64,000 nucleotides of DNA from Gymnothorax reevesii. Its lineage: Eukaryota; Chordata; Actinopteri; Anguilliformes; Muraenidae. The notes below the pieces were generated by a model. That model did no database searches, was not told the DNA's origin, and saw only the letters and a list, made by a program, of their open reading frames with translations. The stretch spans positions 12,079,739 to 12,143,738 of the forward strand of contig CM056584.1 in the NCBI GenBank assembly GCA_029721435.1, written 5' to 3'. Below, in pieces: positions 10,991-22,743 of this stretch (its first letter is position 1; each line of letters starts with the position of its first letter). The position numbers and the translations under genes are program-made.

Positions 10991-12599
10991 TGAGGAGACA
11001 GGACGAGTGGATGGAGTGATCCCATCAGAAGATGGTCTAGAGTTAATTCCTTTTTTCAAAGTTCTTCTGTAAAGGAGGTGCTAGTTTAAGTGCAGAATAT
11101 TAGCACCTCACAGCCACTGTTCCCTCCAGAGTCAGTCTGCTCTTTCAGCTCCCCAAACTCCCTGACTCAGTCCGTCTCATTGCACCCTGTAAATAAACAA
11201 ATAAACCACTGCGTCGTTTACTTTCGCTAACAACCGGCGGCAGAACCTTCCCATGATGCTTTGCTCTGCATGTTCCTGCTTAGCATCTCGGGCTGAATGG
11301 TAGCACTGTCACTATGTATGGAAAAAGAGGGAGGGGGATGGAGGGCCGGCAGTTTGGATAAAATATATGTGGGAGTGGACATGGAGGCCTTGCTCTTACA
11401 CTGAGGTGGATACAGGTGGGAGAGAAGCAGGCAGTAGGTGTATGTGAGCAGTTTTTGCAGCCGCAGGGTGAAATGTCATCGGTGAGCCCATTTCGCCAGC
11501 CACTGCCCTCGGATAAATCAAGTATCAATTCATTTCTCCCTCCTGCTCCTAACCTCTTGTTCAATTTTAGGAATAAATCCACAAGGAGTGACTTCTCACT
11601 TTCTGTTCATTAGAGTAGTTCTCCTTCAACACACGAAATCCCAGATGATTTAGTTTCTTCAAATTAATTTTCTGTTTGTCACAAGAGTAGAACCCCCCCC
11701 CCCCGCCTTCCCCAACACCACCCCAAGCCCAACACGTGCAGGTAGGCGCCTCAAACGCGTCTGGAGACAAAGTGTTCTTTTACCGCTGCGGTCGGGCGAG
11801 TCGCCAGACGGCTGTCCACACCTAGCGCTGAGGGAGCCTTTACTGAGCGCGCTCTCTGGACCTGCAGTTACCTTAGCCGTCACAGCTCTCAACACGCAGG
11901 CAGCAGCTTTTAATAGCACCCTCGATACCTGAGGCTGCCTAATGGGGCTGTACTCGCTTCTGTCTGCAGACCAATAAAAAAGGTGCTCCCGGGAGCTCAC
12001 GTCTATGGAGCAGACTAGCAGCGCCATGGTAATGATGTCACAAGGTCACGCTGATTCGTCCATGGTTATCGAAGCGAAGCTGTGTTAGAACACTTGCCAC
12101 GGTAACCTTTGTATTGAAGCTTCTGTTAGTTGAAACCCTTAAGTTCTTGTCAAAGTGGAATCAGTTTCGATGGAAGAATCAGTATCAGGGAGCCAATATT
12201 CACTGTGACTCTTTCCATAACGAACTCCACACTCCCTGTGCTGAAAATTTAATGAAACATCCTGAGGAACATTTCCTCTTAATCAAAATGGCAGCCATTT
12301 TGTGTCCTTCCATTTTGCCTGTTGTGGGTCCAATTTGGGCCTTCGTTTTGGCAAGTGGCTGGTACTTATAGGGGCAATAAAAGATCCCCTAAAATCATGT
12401 TGCAGGCACATTGATTTAGAGTAAATCTACAGTAAAATCACCACAACCACAGAAGCAGAACATGTTGAACAGTCCCCATAAATTAGCACGTATGACTAAG
12501 TGTTTGTTTGCGTGAGTGCATGTTTGTGTGTAAGCCACTTACGAAAACAGGGCAGCGATAGAGATGACTGAGATGGTTCTGGTGTTGCTGCCACAGCGC
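10991..12599. other. Unique non-coding sequence
   Basis: No gene recognised. A C homopolymer-rich spot lies at 11693-11704. A GC-richer part spans about 11740-12060 without a clear promoter. Confidence 0.5.
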
Positions 12600-12688
12600 A
12601 TAGATTTGTTCATAAGCACTCACACAAATTCACACATGCAAATATTCACAAAAACACAGGCACACTCCCACATACTGTACACATTCTG

Positions 12689-12734
<46 letters not shown>

Positions 12735-13092
12735 TGCATATTCACACACACAATGTGCATACACACATGTAAAAGTGCATGCATGGCCACCCATGCAGAT
12801 ATACTGGGCAGGCACACATTGACATGTACACACTCACCGACAATACACACACTCATGCACGCTCACACACACATATGCAAATACAGCACACATTCACTCA
12901 CATACATACATACTCACACATACTCACACACACTCACACTCACTGGCACACTCACAAATACTGCACATGTTCCGTCGCACATACATGCACGCATGCACAC
13001 ACAATATGCATACACACATGCACAAGCACACACACATATATGCACCTCACAGACAATACACACATGCGTGCAAACACACACACACACACAGA
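12600..13092. repeat. CA microsatellite and CA-rich tract
   Basis: A pure CA run (12691-12732) lies in a long interrupted ACAC/ATAC/GCAC tract that ends in another CA run (about 13072-13090). His/Thr and Cys/Val frames here are artefacts. Confidence 0.93.
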
Positions 13093-14789
13093 GTGAAGAA
13101 CACCCTTGCCCTGAGCAGGCAGTGCAGAGGACCTTGGAGTGGAGAAGGGTGGTGAGGAACATTGGGAACATTGCAGTGGACACGGTGTCCTGCCCCGAGG
13201 GAATCATGTACACTCAGAGAGGATGATGGGACCCTGGGCCCCAGGAACAATGGATGCTTTCTGCTTGGCATAAACAGCCGCAGTGACAACCCCATGACTA
13301 ATACACACAGCACACGGCATTCTGGGGAAAAAAAGCAGCCATGAATGCTGCAGCACTGAGTAGCATGACATAACTCCTCAGTAAACCAGGAAAGACCCTT
13401 GAAAAAACCATTGCTAAATTCAGGAGCCTGGGTCAAGGGCCAAATTCGGCCCCTCTTTATGCTAAGCTCTGAGATGCCTCTGATGCCTTCTATATTGTAA
13501 TCAGTGTTATTGTAATGGAATTTTTAATAACTGTATTGATTCAATGAGTTCAAATGTATACATTCAATTACCTGTACCAAAATCCTATACGTGTCATTCA
13601 AATAATGTTGGCAACATTACAGTGCGAGACAACGTTACTGATTTCTTGAGGGCAGTCTACTTTCCTCAGATTTGTTATCATTTCTTTGTCTTTGGACAAA
13701 ATTAAACAGCTTTATTTAGTGTAAAAAACATAATTTTGTCCACCAGGCAGTCAACCAAAACTGGATAAGAAAGGATGGACATTTTAAGCAATTACAGAGC
13801 CTATCCATAAGTTTGTGTCAGTGTATCTGAGGAGGCGGTGGAGCGTCTGTCAGGGTGACTGATCTTAGTGTTGTGGTGAGTAAACAGGGCAGTGGGTGGA
13901 GTGGGTCAGTGTGTGTGTGTGTGTGTGTGTGTGTCAGCGGTGACTGAGTGTCATGTACTGTACAGTTTCTGCAGGAAAACACAGATGTGATTTCACTGAC
14001 AGATGTGTCAGCAGCTGATGCCTCCTTCGCTAAGGAGGAAGGTGGGCAGAGTGAGGGAGTTTGGGTTGGGTTTGGGTGGGGTTTTGGAAAGGTTTTCAAG
14101 GACCGATGCTCAGGGAAGGATGTCAGAACAGCTGCTATCTGCAAACTGTTTAAGTTTTCCTTTCCAATGTGTTGCTTTCCTCACTTTCATTGTTCTCTCT
14201 GGTGTCCAGTCTTACTTTAAAATGGAAAGCACCCTCCAGTGAAAGCTGGCAAAATCAGTTGTTTGTAGTGCCTTTTGGTGGCAGCGAGGCACCAACACAG
14301 ATCACATGTAGCAATAGGGCCGGGCAATAAATGTATCGCGATAATTTAAAGCGCAATTAAACTAACTTCCACTATGGGTCAGGCAGGCAAGCCTACTCAT
14401 CACCTTTTCTATACCTAATGCTGCATGGAGCAAACATCTGAGGTCTTTTGAAATGTTTCTGGGAGAAAAAATTGTGATTTGAAGTCTGCTAATTACCAGC
14501 GAAGTTGGACAACTTCCTTCACCTTGGTGTAATTAGCGTACCTTAAATCAATTCCCGTGTACTTTGCCTAACTTCCAATCAAGCCATTTATTCAGCCAAC
14601 TGACTACTCAAAACCCGAGCTGTGGCATATAATGATATAGAAGAGATAGCCTAATGAGAACCAGACAGACCTAACCAGACTACGGTGTTAGACTGAAAGA
14701 ATGTCAATTATCTGAATAAATAGCAGATCTCTGAAGTCAGCCCTATGTAGCTCTGTCTTTCCGTGTTTGATTCTAATGCCATTTCACCA
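13093..14789. other. Unique sequence with a short GT array
   Basis: Mostly unique. A GT microsatellite occupies 13909-13934. A G-rich segment with four G-runs (14063-14081) could form a quadruplex. Near 14316-14350, the words GGGCCGGGCAATAAATG and TATCGCGATAAT resemble the end of a common fish repeat, but no partner end is visible. Confidence 0.5.
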
Positions 14790-14791
14790 AT

Positions 14792-15010
14792 AATACACTG
14801 CAAAACATGAAAAAACTCCTTCTTACCAAGCATTTCAATCTTTGGACTTAAAACACTTATTTCTGTTACCTTTCTTTTCTTTGAAAGATAAAAATTCTGC
14901 CAACGAGGTGAGAGAATTTTGACTCATATCTTGATTTGCTTATGTGTTGAGAATTTAACTTGTCAAGCACACGGTAACTTGAAATACAGTAACATTTTCT
15001 ACTTAGAGAG
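14792..15010. mobile_element. Possible decayed miniature element (ACACTGCAAAA type)
   Basis: Starts TACACTGCAAAACATGAAAAAA and runs through alternating CTTACCAAG and CTTGTCAAG-type words. This resembles a widespread fish element whose ends read ACACTGCAAAAA. The right end is not clear, so only a fragment is suggested. Confidence 0.35.
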
Positions 15011-16015
15011 AGAGAAAAAAAAGATGCTTCATAATGATGTGAAGCAAGATGTGTGTGCCGCCACTGGTGGGAGGTGAAGTAAACCCTGGCACAAGCTGGC
15101 GTGCTGCTGTTTTTGCGGTCCTTTCTGGGGACACCACACCATTGGCCTGATTGGAAACAGGCACACGTAGGTGTTGGTGTTAGAGGACCCCCAGCCTCCA
15201 CATCTACATCTTTATTTCACTGCAGGAAGAGAGGGGGGCAGGGTCGTACCCAGTAGGTTTGCTAATGATCACAGTTTGCACTGTGGTTCCATGACGGAAA
15301 TGGCCACTGCATGTCCCAGGTGTATGTTAAACCCCCTGGATTCCATGAAGCCCAGCCCGATCAAGCTCCAGGTACTTTATTTGCTTGGAACATGTCTAGG
15401 GATGTATCGTGTTTCTTGATGGAAACAAAAGCACAAAACTAATATAGATTTTTAAATAATTTTTACTGCTGAATTGGAGGCACCAAAACCCTTTGTCCAT
15501 CTCGAAAGGAAATGATATATAATATCTCCTAAAGGATCTAGAACTTTTTGCATTGTTTGTGTCTTTGAAATGTTTTATTTAATTTTATTTCAATTTTCCT
15601 CTAAAAACTGGGAAATTTTGAGGCAGATTTTTATTAGTTTGTTTGTTTGTTTTTTTTTTTTTTTTTGAAGGTTTGCGCATAAAATGACAATAAACAAAAA
15701 ACTGGCTCATACTTGCAGTGGGTCTGTTACCCAGAAAACCAGATTACAGTAGAAAACAGCTGATATTTTCTCCAAAAAATGACTTCTATCCCATTCAAGC
15801 TATTCTTTGCATTCATAAATTCATGAAAAAAAAATCAGCATTTAAAAATCTGCCCCTTCCTCCATAAAAAAAACTGTAGGCCACATTACCGGGATGTCAG
15901 TTATAGAAAGTCTCGGGGATTGGTGCAGGGCATCTTGCTCAGTCAAGTGCACTTTTCAGGCTCTGTTTGCAGTTTGCAGCCAGAGTCTGTGCAGCGCAGC
16001 CCCCAAGTCCTAGTT
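15011..16015. other. Unique AT-rich sequence
   Basis: No gene. A T homopolymer lies at about 15651-15666. Confidence 0.5.
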
Positions 16016-16372
16016 ACCTCCGCCAACGAAGTTGGGGCAGAGGTTATGTTTTTGCCCCTGTTTGTTTGTCTGTCTGTTTGTCTGTTTGTGGACAACATAA
16101 CTCAAAAAGAAATGCATGGATTTGTCTGAAATTTTGTGGGTGGATTGATATTACATCAAGGATGGACCCTATTGATTTTCACTGCGATCACTGAAACAAT
16201 ATGGCCGCCACGGCAGCCATGTTGAAATCCTATCACACACAATAACTCAAAAAGCAATGCATGGATTTGCCTGAAATTTTTCGGTGGATTGCTACTGCAT
16301 CAAGGATGAATCCTATTGATTTTGACCGCCATCAGTAAAACAATATGGCCGGCACGGCACGGATTCATTAGA
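16016..16372 (+). mobile_element. CCTCCGCC-type miniature element (copy 3)
   Basis: Starts TTACCTCCGCCAACGAAGTT with a short palindrome ending GGTTATG, then a TTTGTCTG-rich stretch. An internal block beginning AACTCAAAAAG is present twice in direct orientation (16099 and 16244, 145 bp apart), each time running through GATTTG(T/C)CTGAAATTTT and ending in CAATATGGCCG. There is no coding capacity. A clear right palindromic end is not seen, so this may be truncated. Confidence 0.65.
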
Positions 16373-16774
16373 ATCAGCAACAAATATCAGCTCCTGATTA
16401 GTAAACGGAATATTTCTCTCTTGTCCAAATAGTGCACAACTGTATCATAGTAGCACACAGGAAGTTAAATGGTCAAAGACAATGAAAACATTGTCTGACT
16501 TAGTAAAAAGCTGACTCAGTATTTTTATGCCAATTGGTGTTGGCTTGAAGTGAAAACAGAAATCAGCCCAGTGGCACAACTGGTAAATGATGTCGGATAA
16601 AGGCCTCATTTGTGTATTTTAAGTCACAATATTTTGCCTGATCTCCCTCCAACCCTCATTGTCTGGATCCTTACAAAGAAAAAGATGTGTTAAAAAGGCC
16701 CTTTTCATAAGTTAGACCACTCTTGCACTTAACAAATGTAACTGACTTAAGACAAGTAAATTAATAACTCAATT
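16373..16774. other. Unique AT-rich sequence
   Basis: Nothing recognised. Confidence 0.5.
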
Positions 16775-16778
16775 TTAA

Positions 16779-17338
16779 CCCTTTAAAGATTGAACCTTCA
16801 AATAATAGCCAAAAAATTGTAATGTTTTAGTGTGAAGTATTTATTGGACCTTTTTACGCAAAATGTAAAAGAAATGTATGAAATTCATTTTGTATCATAT
16901 TTGATACTTTTATACAGTGAGGTCAAGTTTCAAAAACTACAAGTGGATGCCTTAGGTCTTCTAGTTTAACAGGATACACTAGCATTGTACTTGCTAAAAA
17001 AATGAGCCTCATAAATACAATAATGTTGGTAGAGATCACCAGCATTCTTGTGATTCTCTTTGGGTTTAATACTTGTAGTATCACATTTGCATACATTTCA
17101 ACTCAATTTTATTATAACATAAGCAACAAAATGTTGTGTGTCTATTAGTTGCTTCAATCCAGTAAATATTCATACTTAAGTGTATGAATAGTGGATAGTC
17201 CATGGATAGTCCATCAGGGGGCAGATGACATGTATCAGATTGCATACAACAGGTTTTCAAGGGAAGTGCTGGTCATATGGATGTCATAGATTTCAGAGAA
17301 AGTCATGTATCAGATATGATACAAATGTCATTACAGGG
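16779..17338. mobile_element. piggyBac-type miniature element
   Basis: The 560-bp element begins CCCTTTAAAG and ends ATTACAGGG. It is flanked directly by TTAA on both sides (16775-16778 and 17339-17342). TTAA duplication with CCC...GGG ends is the signature of piggyBac transposons. Inside both ends lies a second inverted repeat: TTTGTATCATATTTGATAC near 16890-16910, and its partner GTATCAGATATGATACAAAT near 17307-17327. No transposase frame is present, so it would depend on an enzyme supplied elsewhere. Confidence 0.75.
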
Positions 17339-17342
17339 TTAA

Positions 17343-18596
17343 TAACTCAATAATAGCTTTAATTTCCAGCATCCTTGGAATTCAAAATACAAAATAACAA
17401 GAGAATGCGTATCAAAAGTGAAACATTGTATTGCAAACTGCCGACCACTGAGAAAGTCATCCGTCAGCTAATCTTGTTCCTCACAGCTGTCTTCGCTGTC
17501 ATCATCTGGATGAAAGTTTGTATAGTAAAGTCTGTATAGTAAGATGCATCACTGTGACATCAAGACCACTTATGCCCTGAATAGATTTTACCTTTAACTT
17601 GTGAAATATGGGTCTAACTCAAAAATGGGAAAATTAGTTACACTGAGTGACTCATATATAAGGTTCTGAAATGTCTGAGTTATAGTGTAAAGTGGGCTCT
17701 AACTGGAGTTACAATCAATTTATTTGCTGCGCATAATTCTGTCCTGATACCGCAAAATTAGCTTGATAAAATGAATGTCAGTTGCTTTTTTGCCTCATGA
17801 AAATTTTTTACATGATTATTGGGCTAAAAAAGCAAAGATGGTAACGAAAAAGAGGAGAGACCCCTTAACTAGTAAACAAAAGATTTAGCTTGATTTTTCC
17901 CAGCATGCACTGCAGTCCTCTCCCTGTTTGTCCGCTTTACTGCTGATGTACACACAGTTCTGCGATACTCTGGTATTCATGAGCCTCATTTACAACCATC
18001 TGGCTTCAAAATCAGCAAGAAGAGCTTTAAATTTAACAGCCAAAACTCGCATCTAAAAAAAAATGAAGAGACAAAGCTTTTATTCCAGAATCAACAAATA
18101 AGTTTTTGCACTAACTCTGAGCAGCACACAATATAAGTTGCCAAAATGGCATTGCAGTTTTTTGTGGAGAAAATAAAATTATGCTGTGAGATGAAGACCT
18201 CAGTTTCAATGAACAGTATGGTTCGCCTGCTGCTCGTGGAGCCAAAATGGAGGACAGCTGAATGTCTTTATTAGATAATGAATGGATGATGATGATAATG
18301 ACTGTAGTATGGGTCCAGACCTGTCTGAGGATGCCAGTACTGAAATGCTTGTGAGTTTGTGTCTGGGATTTATCTGACAGGGGAAGGCGTGGAATCCAAC
18401 TGGTGCTTTCCATTTCGATTACCCCGTGACTACTGCCGTGAACCACCCTTCTCTTGGCGTAGTGTGTGCAAACTCTCACTTACCCACAAACCCCATCCAG
18501 ACTCTAACATTGGCCATGAATCAGTGTTGTGTCTTTCAGATGTGAGAAATGGAAACCAGAGCGTGGCATCCTGCACATACATGAAACAAACATGCA
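17343..18596. other. Unique AT-rich sequence
   Basis: No gene or repeat recognised. Confidence 0.5.
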
Positions 18597-18641
18597 CGCA
18601 CGCACGCACGCACGCTCACACACACACACACACACACACAC
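18597..18641. repeat. GCAC/CA microsatellite
   Basis: A GCAC run followed by a CA run. Confidence 0.9.
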
Positions 18642-19040
18642 TTATTGTCACATTCACATGCGCTTGCATAAATTTTCAAGACCCGACTCAAAAAGCAAGA
18701 CAAGAGGGGGAGATGGACTCCAGCAAATAAACGCATTGATACCAGATCTACTGAATTAGCAGAGTCAACATAATAGCATGGAGAGAGTGTCAGTGGAATC
18801 AATCGTGTAGCTGGGTGCTCGTGGGAAAAGTGCACTGTTGAATGAGGCCACTGCGACAGAAAATAAAAAAATAAACCTACCAAGCTGGATGCTGAGAAAG
18901 AGAAAGACAGCCCTGGCTACTCAGGATTTGTCCTTGGGAACACAGTACCCTAAGTGTACCAAGTTAGGCAGGCCAAGTTGCACACTTATATCACTTCCCT
19001 TAAGCATACCTGCAGAAAAGAGGAGGGGTGGAGTTTGTGA
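18642..19040. other. Unique sequence
   Basis: Nothing recognised. Confidence 0.5.
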
Positions 19041-19346
19041 TAACGCGCGCACGCACGCACAGTCACACGCCTGTTGTGTTTTCATGTTTTGTGAGGATGT
19101 CCCATAGACTTACATTCATTCCCTAACCCCTTACCATGACCATAACCATGAACACTACATGCCTAGCCCTAATTCAAAACCTTACCTTAACCCCCCACCC
19201 CAAAATAGCTCAGTTCGCTCATGGGACCAAAAAAATGTCCCCATCAGGATGAAGAAATCTGATATTCCATCACTTGCAAGGACATTCAGTCCCCACAAGA
19301 GGTAGGAATACCTGTCTACGCACACGCAGGCACACACACACACACA
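19041..19346 (+). repeat. CA-flanked CTAACC-rich element (copy 1)
   Basis: Bounded by GCAC/CA simple sequence on both sides (about 19045-19066 and 19320-19347). Inside are TGTGAGGATGTCCCAT, then a degenerate series of CCCTAACC, CCATAACC and CCTTAACC words with the landmark CATGCCTAGCCCTAATT, then GGGACC..AAAAATGTCC and TCCCCACAAGAGG. Copies of the same order lie at 30.05-30.31 kb and, inverted, at 39.97-40.23 kb. It has no coding capacity. The type of element (SINE-like or other) is unknown to me. Confidence 0.65.
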
Positions 19347-19467
19347 ATCTGAGGGATCAGCTGAAAAGGAAAGTCACTGTTTATAAAAGAGTTATTTGAG
19401 AGTTTTCAGCTAATCCAGAAGTGGATTGGTTATACCTTTTTTTTTTTTTTAGTCAGAATTGAGTACC

Positions 19468-19777
19468 CCACATAGCAGACGGGTCTGACCCGGATTTGGC
19501 ATCAAGCCGGGACTGCTGGGCGACTGCTGGCATGGCAAGTGGTCTGTTACCCGGATGTGGGCCAGGTCTGGAAATGGCACCGTTTATGTGATGGAATGCC
19601 ATATGCGGGCCGATTGTGTGCGCAGCTGGCCCTGTGCTGGCCCATGTGTGCGCCAGCTCCGGCAAACCAGATCTGGGCCACAAAAGGGCCGTCATTCTTG
19701 CTGTATGTGGGCCAGAACTGGGCCGTGGAAGTGCATTGTATGGGCCAGAATTGAGCCGGACCAATTTTGCTATGTGG
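19468..19777. mobile_element. 310-bp element with CCACATAGCA ends
   Basis: Left end CCACATAGCA and right end TGCTATGTGG are exact inverted repeats of 10 bp. The interior repeats the words TGTGGGCCAG, CTGGGCC and GAGCCGG at irregular intervals (near 19554, 19673, 19704 and 19739). It looks like a non-autonomous DNA element built on internal GGGCCA-type repeats. No flanking target duplication is evident. Confidence 0.55.
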
Positions 19778-20390
19778 ATCATTGACCCCAGTTTCAATAG
19801 AATCACCAACTCTGAGTGAATCACCACCAACACTTGATCATGAATCAGCAGGAGAAGTAACAGCTTTTATTCAAAGGGAGTCTCATCTTCAGTGTCACTC
19901 CTATATGGGTCATTTCACTCTTTGAGGTTATCAAGCTAAAATGCTAGGCTATTGCTTTGCAGCTGCCATCTGCACCAAACTATGCTCAGCCTAATAATAT
20001 TAATTCCTGAATTTTTGTGACTGCGTGGTCCTTGGAATGTCTCCACCTTTCACCTCACAAGAGACGACCATGAGCACAACCCTTAATGCACACAAAACTA
20101 CACTCAAGTTATCAGCAGCATTCATTTCCAGACAGCTCATGATGTACGCACAGCTACATTCAGCTTAGCAATAGCAAATACCGCATAACAACTGGTCTCC
20201 CGCGCCAGTGTCCTCCATGGTTAAAGTTTTCCTTAGGGAGAGCAAGGCTGTACCATGATGCCCTTATCTGCTTTCTCCATCTAACCCCCAATGCCCCCCC
20301 CACCCCACCCCACCACTCCGCCTGCCATCCTCTGCTCGCCAGGGTTAATCACTGAATGTAAATCCAATAAGCCCAAATGCAGACCCCGTG
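19778..20390. other. Unique sequence
   Basis: No gene or repeat recognised apart from a short CCCCACC run near 20296-20315. Confidence 0.5.
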
Positions 20391-20590
20391 CATAATTACA
20401 GGAAGAGGTCTCGCAGCTCTCTCCCTGCTCTCTGCCAGCTCTCACATACGCATGCCTTTATAGAGGGACGTGCCCCGCTAATTTGCAATGGCTGCAGTGA
20501 AATTATGTAACTGCATTAAGCTGCATTAGTCTAATGCCATCATTTGGAAAAGATTGAATGTCGGCGTGCACTAATAAATGATTGAACTGC
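20391..20590. promoter_or_regulatory. Candidate conserved regulatory island
   Basis: Non-repetitive, balanced composition, rich in homeodomain-type TAAT/ATTA cores (CATAATTACAGG, CTAATTTGCAAT). It contains a 15-bp dyad GCATTAGTCTAATGC (20523-20537) with perfect 7-bp half-sites around one base. This looks like vertebrate developmental enhancers, but conservation has not been tested. It is followed by an A homopolymer at about 20594-20612. Confidence 0.3.
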
Positions 20591-20612
20591 TCAAAAAAAA
20601 AAAAAAAAAAAA

Positions 20613-22270
20613 GGCTGAGAGAAGCCAAATTGGGTTTTTTTTCCACTGCCCATCTTGTCCTGATTAAGTGACAGTTGTCATCGTTTCAACAAGAGTCTAT
20701 GGGCGTATTCAAATGTAAAGAAATCCTGTATAGGCCAACTTGAACCGAAAGCACAGATTAACTAGTTTGTGAGGTAATACAATAGTTGGCTTTTATTTAG
20801 GGTTTTGTAGTAATGGAGGCATCATTTTCACACTTTTAATAACATTGACATCCTTGTCAAGCATTATCTTTATCAATATTGTTTCTACACTTCTCAGAAA
20901 ACTCCTGTCCCTTTCTCAAACTCCATTCATTAGCCCTCTCTTACTTTTCATTCTTTTCCTTTTATTGCTATTTTCCTCATCACAGTCCTTCTCCTGTGTT
21001 GTCTCTCTTTCTCCTTTCAAATTTCTCACACTTCCTGTCTTAATTTAACCTCTCTCTCCTGTCCCACTTCCTGTGTTCTGCCCTCTGTCTGAGGGTGGGT
21101 GAGGTAAAGACAGACCTGTGCCTGAGGTCTTACAGCTGCCCCACATCGTAGGCCGTGCTTCCTGCGGAGTCAAGTGAATAAATGGCTTTATTTGTGAGGT
21201 CAGGGGTCAAACAAGGGGAGTATGGGAGTATGGGAGTATGTAATGAGCGAGGCTTCAATTCAGTGAGAGTCATTTGGTGGGAGGAGTCTCAGTGGAGTGG
21301 ACCAGTATGCCATCTTAGCTTTTATGTTTTCTGCTATCACTTCCTGGTCAACTGAAGGAAGACCAGCTCATCTCACCTTGTTGACAGCTTATGGGGATCC
21401 TTTTAACGATAAACAATCAACGGATAGAAACTCTTTAACTTCGGGCCCCACCTTCAGCCGGTGGTTTTGAAACTGCTCCAGCTTGACTGTCGGAAGAATG
21501 AAAAGCCATCCGGGGGTTGAAAAATGTGGCATTTCTGTGTTTGACGATCAATAACCTAGTGACCTGGCAATTGACAGCGAAATTAGTGCTCGCTAACGTT
21601 GTCTAGCACCTGAGATAAACCACACGAACAGCAGCGAGAGTCTGGAGAGTTTCACTGTCGACGTAGCGGGAGGCTGCATCACTGGTGGTCATCTCAGTAG
21701 CTGTTGAAGCGGAGAGCCCCCCCTCCCCAACCCTCCAGCAGTTTGGGAAATGTAAAACTGGTGTAGAAACGAAAACCGTGACAACAAATCCCCCGGGGAA
21801 AACTCGGGATCTCCCCTGTTCCTGGGAAGTTTTGCTCTAGCATGCAAAGTGATCAGACAGAAATTGTTAATTTGCCCTGGGGCAGTTCCCTTCCCTGAAG
21901 AACCACAGTCTTGTCGGGTCAAAGCCTGATGAGAACTGCGTGCTGCATCCTCACTGAACCGCGGGGTCACTTTTCATGCGGTGATATTCATCAGAAATAT
22001 GCCATCTGTCCCTATATCCAACTCATCCCTTCCCTTGTAAACCATTATCAGAGTTATCATTTGCTGACTGGGCATACTGATAGAGGGTGTTCAGGATCAT
22101 TGCCTACACCACCTGCTGAAACGACATGCAACTCTCTCGGGGAAAAATAAAGCAAAAAGTTTTTTTTATTTTATTTTATTGGCTGTTGATTAGAAAAGGC
22201 ATTTCCCGTTATAGTCCTTGGCTATACGTGGTATAAATGGATCTCTTGTGTCCAATACATAACATGAGGA
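20613..22270. other. Unique sequence
   Basis: No gene or transposon recognised. A small GGAGTAT triplication sits near 21217-21240, and T-rich patches follow near 22160. Confidence 0.5.
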
Positions 22271-22471
22271 AGGGCTATTCAGCTTCAACCATAAAGGGCC
22301 GGTGCGGGTGCAGCTTTCATTCCAAACAAGCACTTACACACCTGATACTACTAATCAACCCCAAGAGTCTTTACTGAAGAACTTGATTAACAGTATCAGG
22401 TGTGTAAGTGTTTGGTTGGAATGAAAGCTCCACCCACACCGGCCCTTGTAGGATAATGTTGAATTGCCCTG
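22271..22471. mobile_element. Palindromic miniature element (GGGCCGGTG type)
   Basis: The left arm (AGGGCTATTCAGCTTC ... GGGCCGGTGCGGGTGCAGC ... TTTCATTCCAA ... CACTTACACACCTGATAC) is repeated inverted in the right arm, which ends GTTGAATTGCCCTG. The arms are about 80-90 bp around a short loop, so single strands would fold into one hairpin. It has no coding capacity. Elements of this layout are frequent in fish genomes (from memory). Flanking duplications are not visible. Confidence 0.8.
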
Positions 22472-22514
22472 GTATTCGGTTTGGGAGCATCTGTAGAGAG
22501 TAAATAGTGTCAAC

Positions 22515-22743
22515 ACATTCTCATTCCACTCGTCATGTAGTGACGCTACCTGACCAAGCGTTGCTATGCAGCACAAAAGGAAGATTTTGGCGTCTTTATT
22601 TGATGCGTAGGGTAAGGGTTCGGGTTAAGGGTTAGGGGGTAGGGTTTGTTTTAAAGTGGCGTCAAACAGGGACGCCAAAAGCCTCCTTTTCTGTCGCACA
22701 TGGATGCTTGGTCAGGTAGTGATGATATACGACGCATCAGGAT
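22515..22743. mobile_element. Foldback element with telomere-like G-rich loop
   Basis: The arm CTACCTGACCAAGCGTTGCT ... AAAAGGAAGATTTTGGCGTC is inverted downstream as GACGCCAAAAGCCTCCTTTT ... ATGCTTGGTCAGGTAG. The loop between the arms holds GGGTTAAGGGTTAGGGGG and TAGGG (22622-22644), four G-runs with TTAA/TTA spacers. It is non-coding and resembles a class of fish repeats carrying TTAGGG-like centres. Confidence 0.75.
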
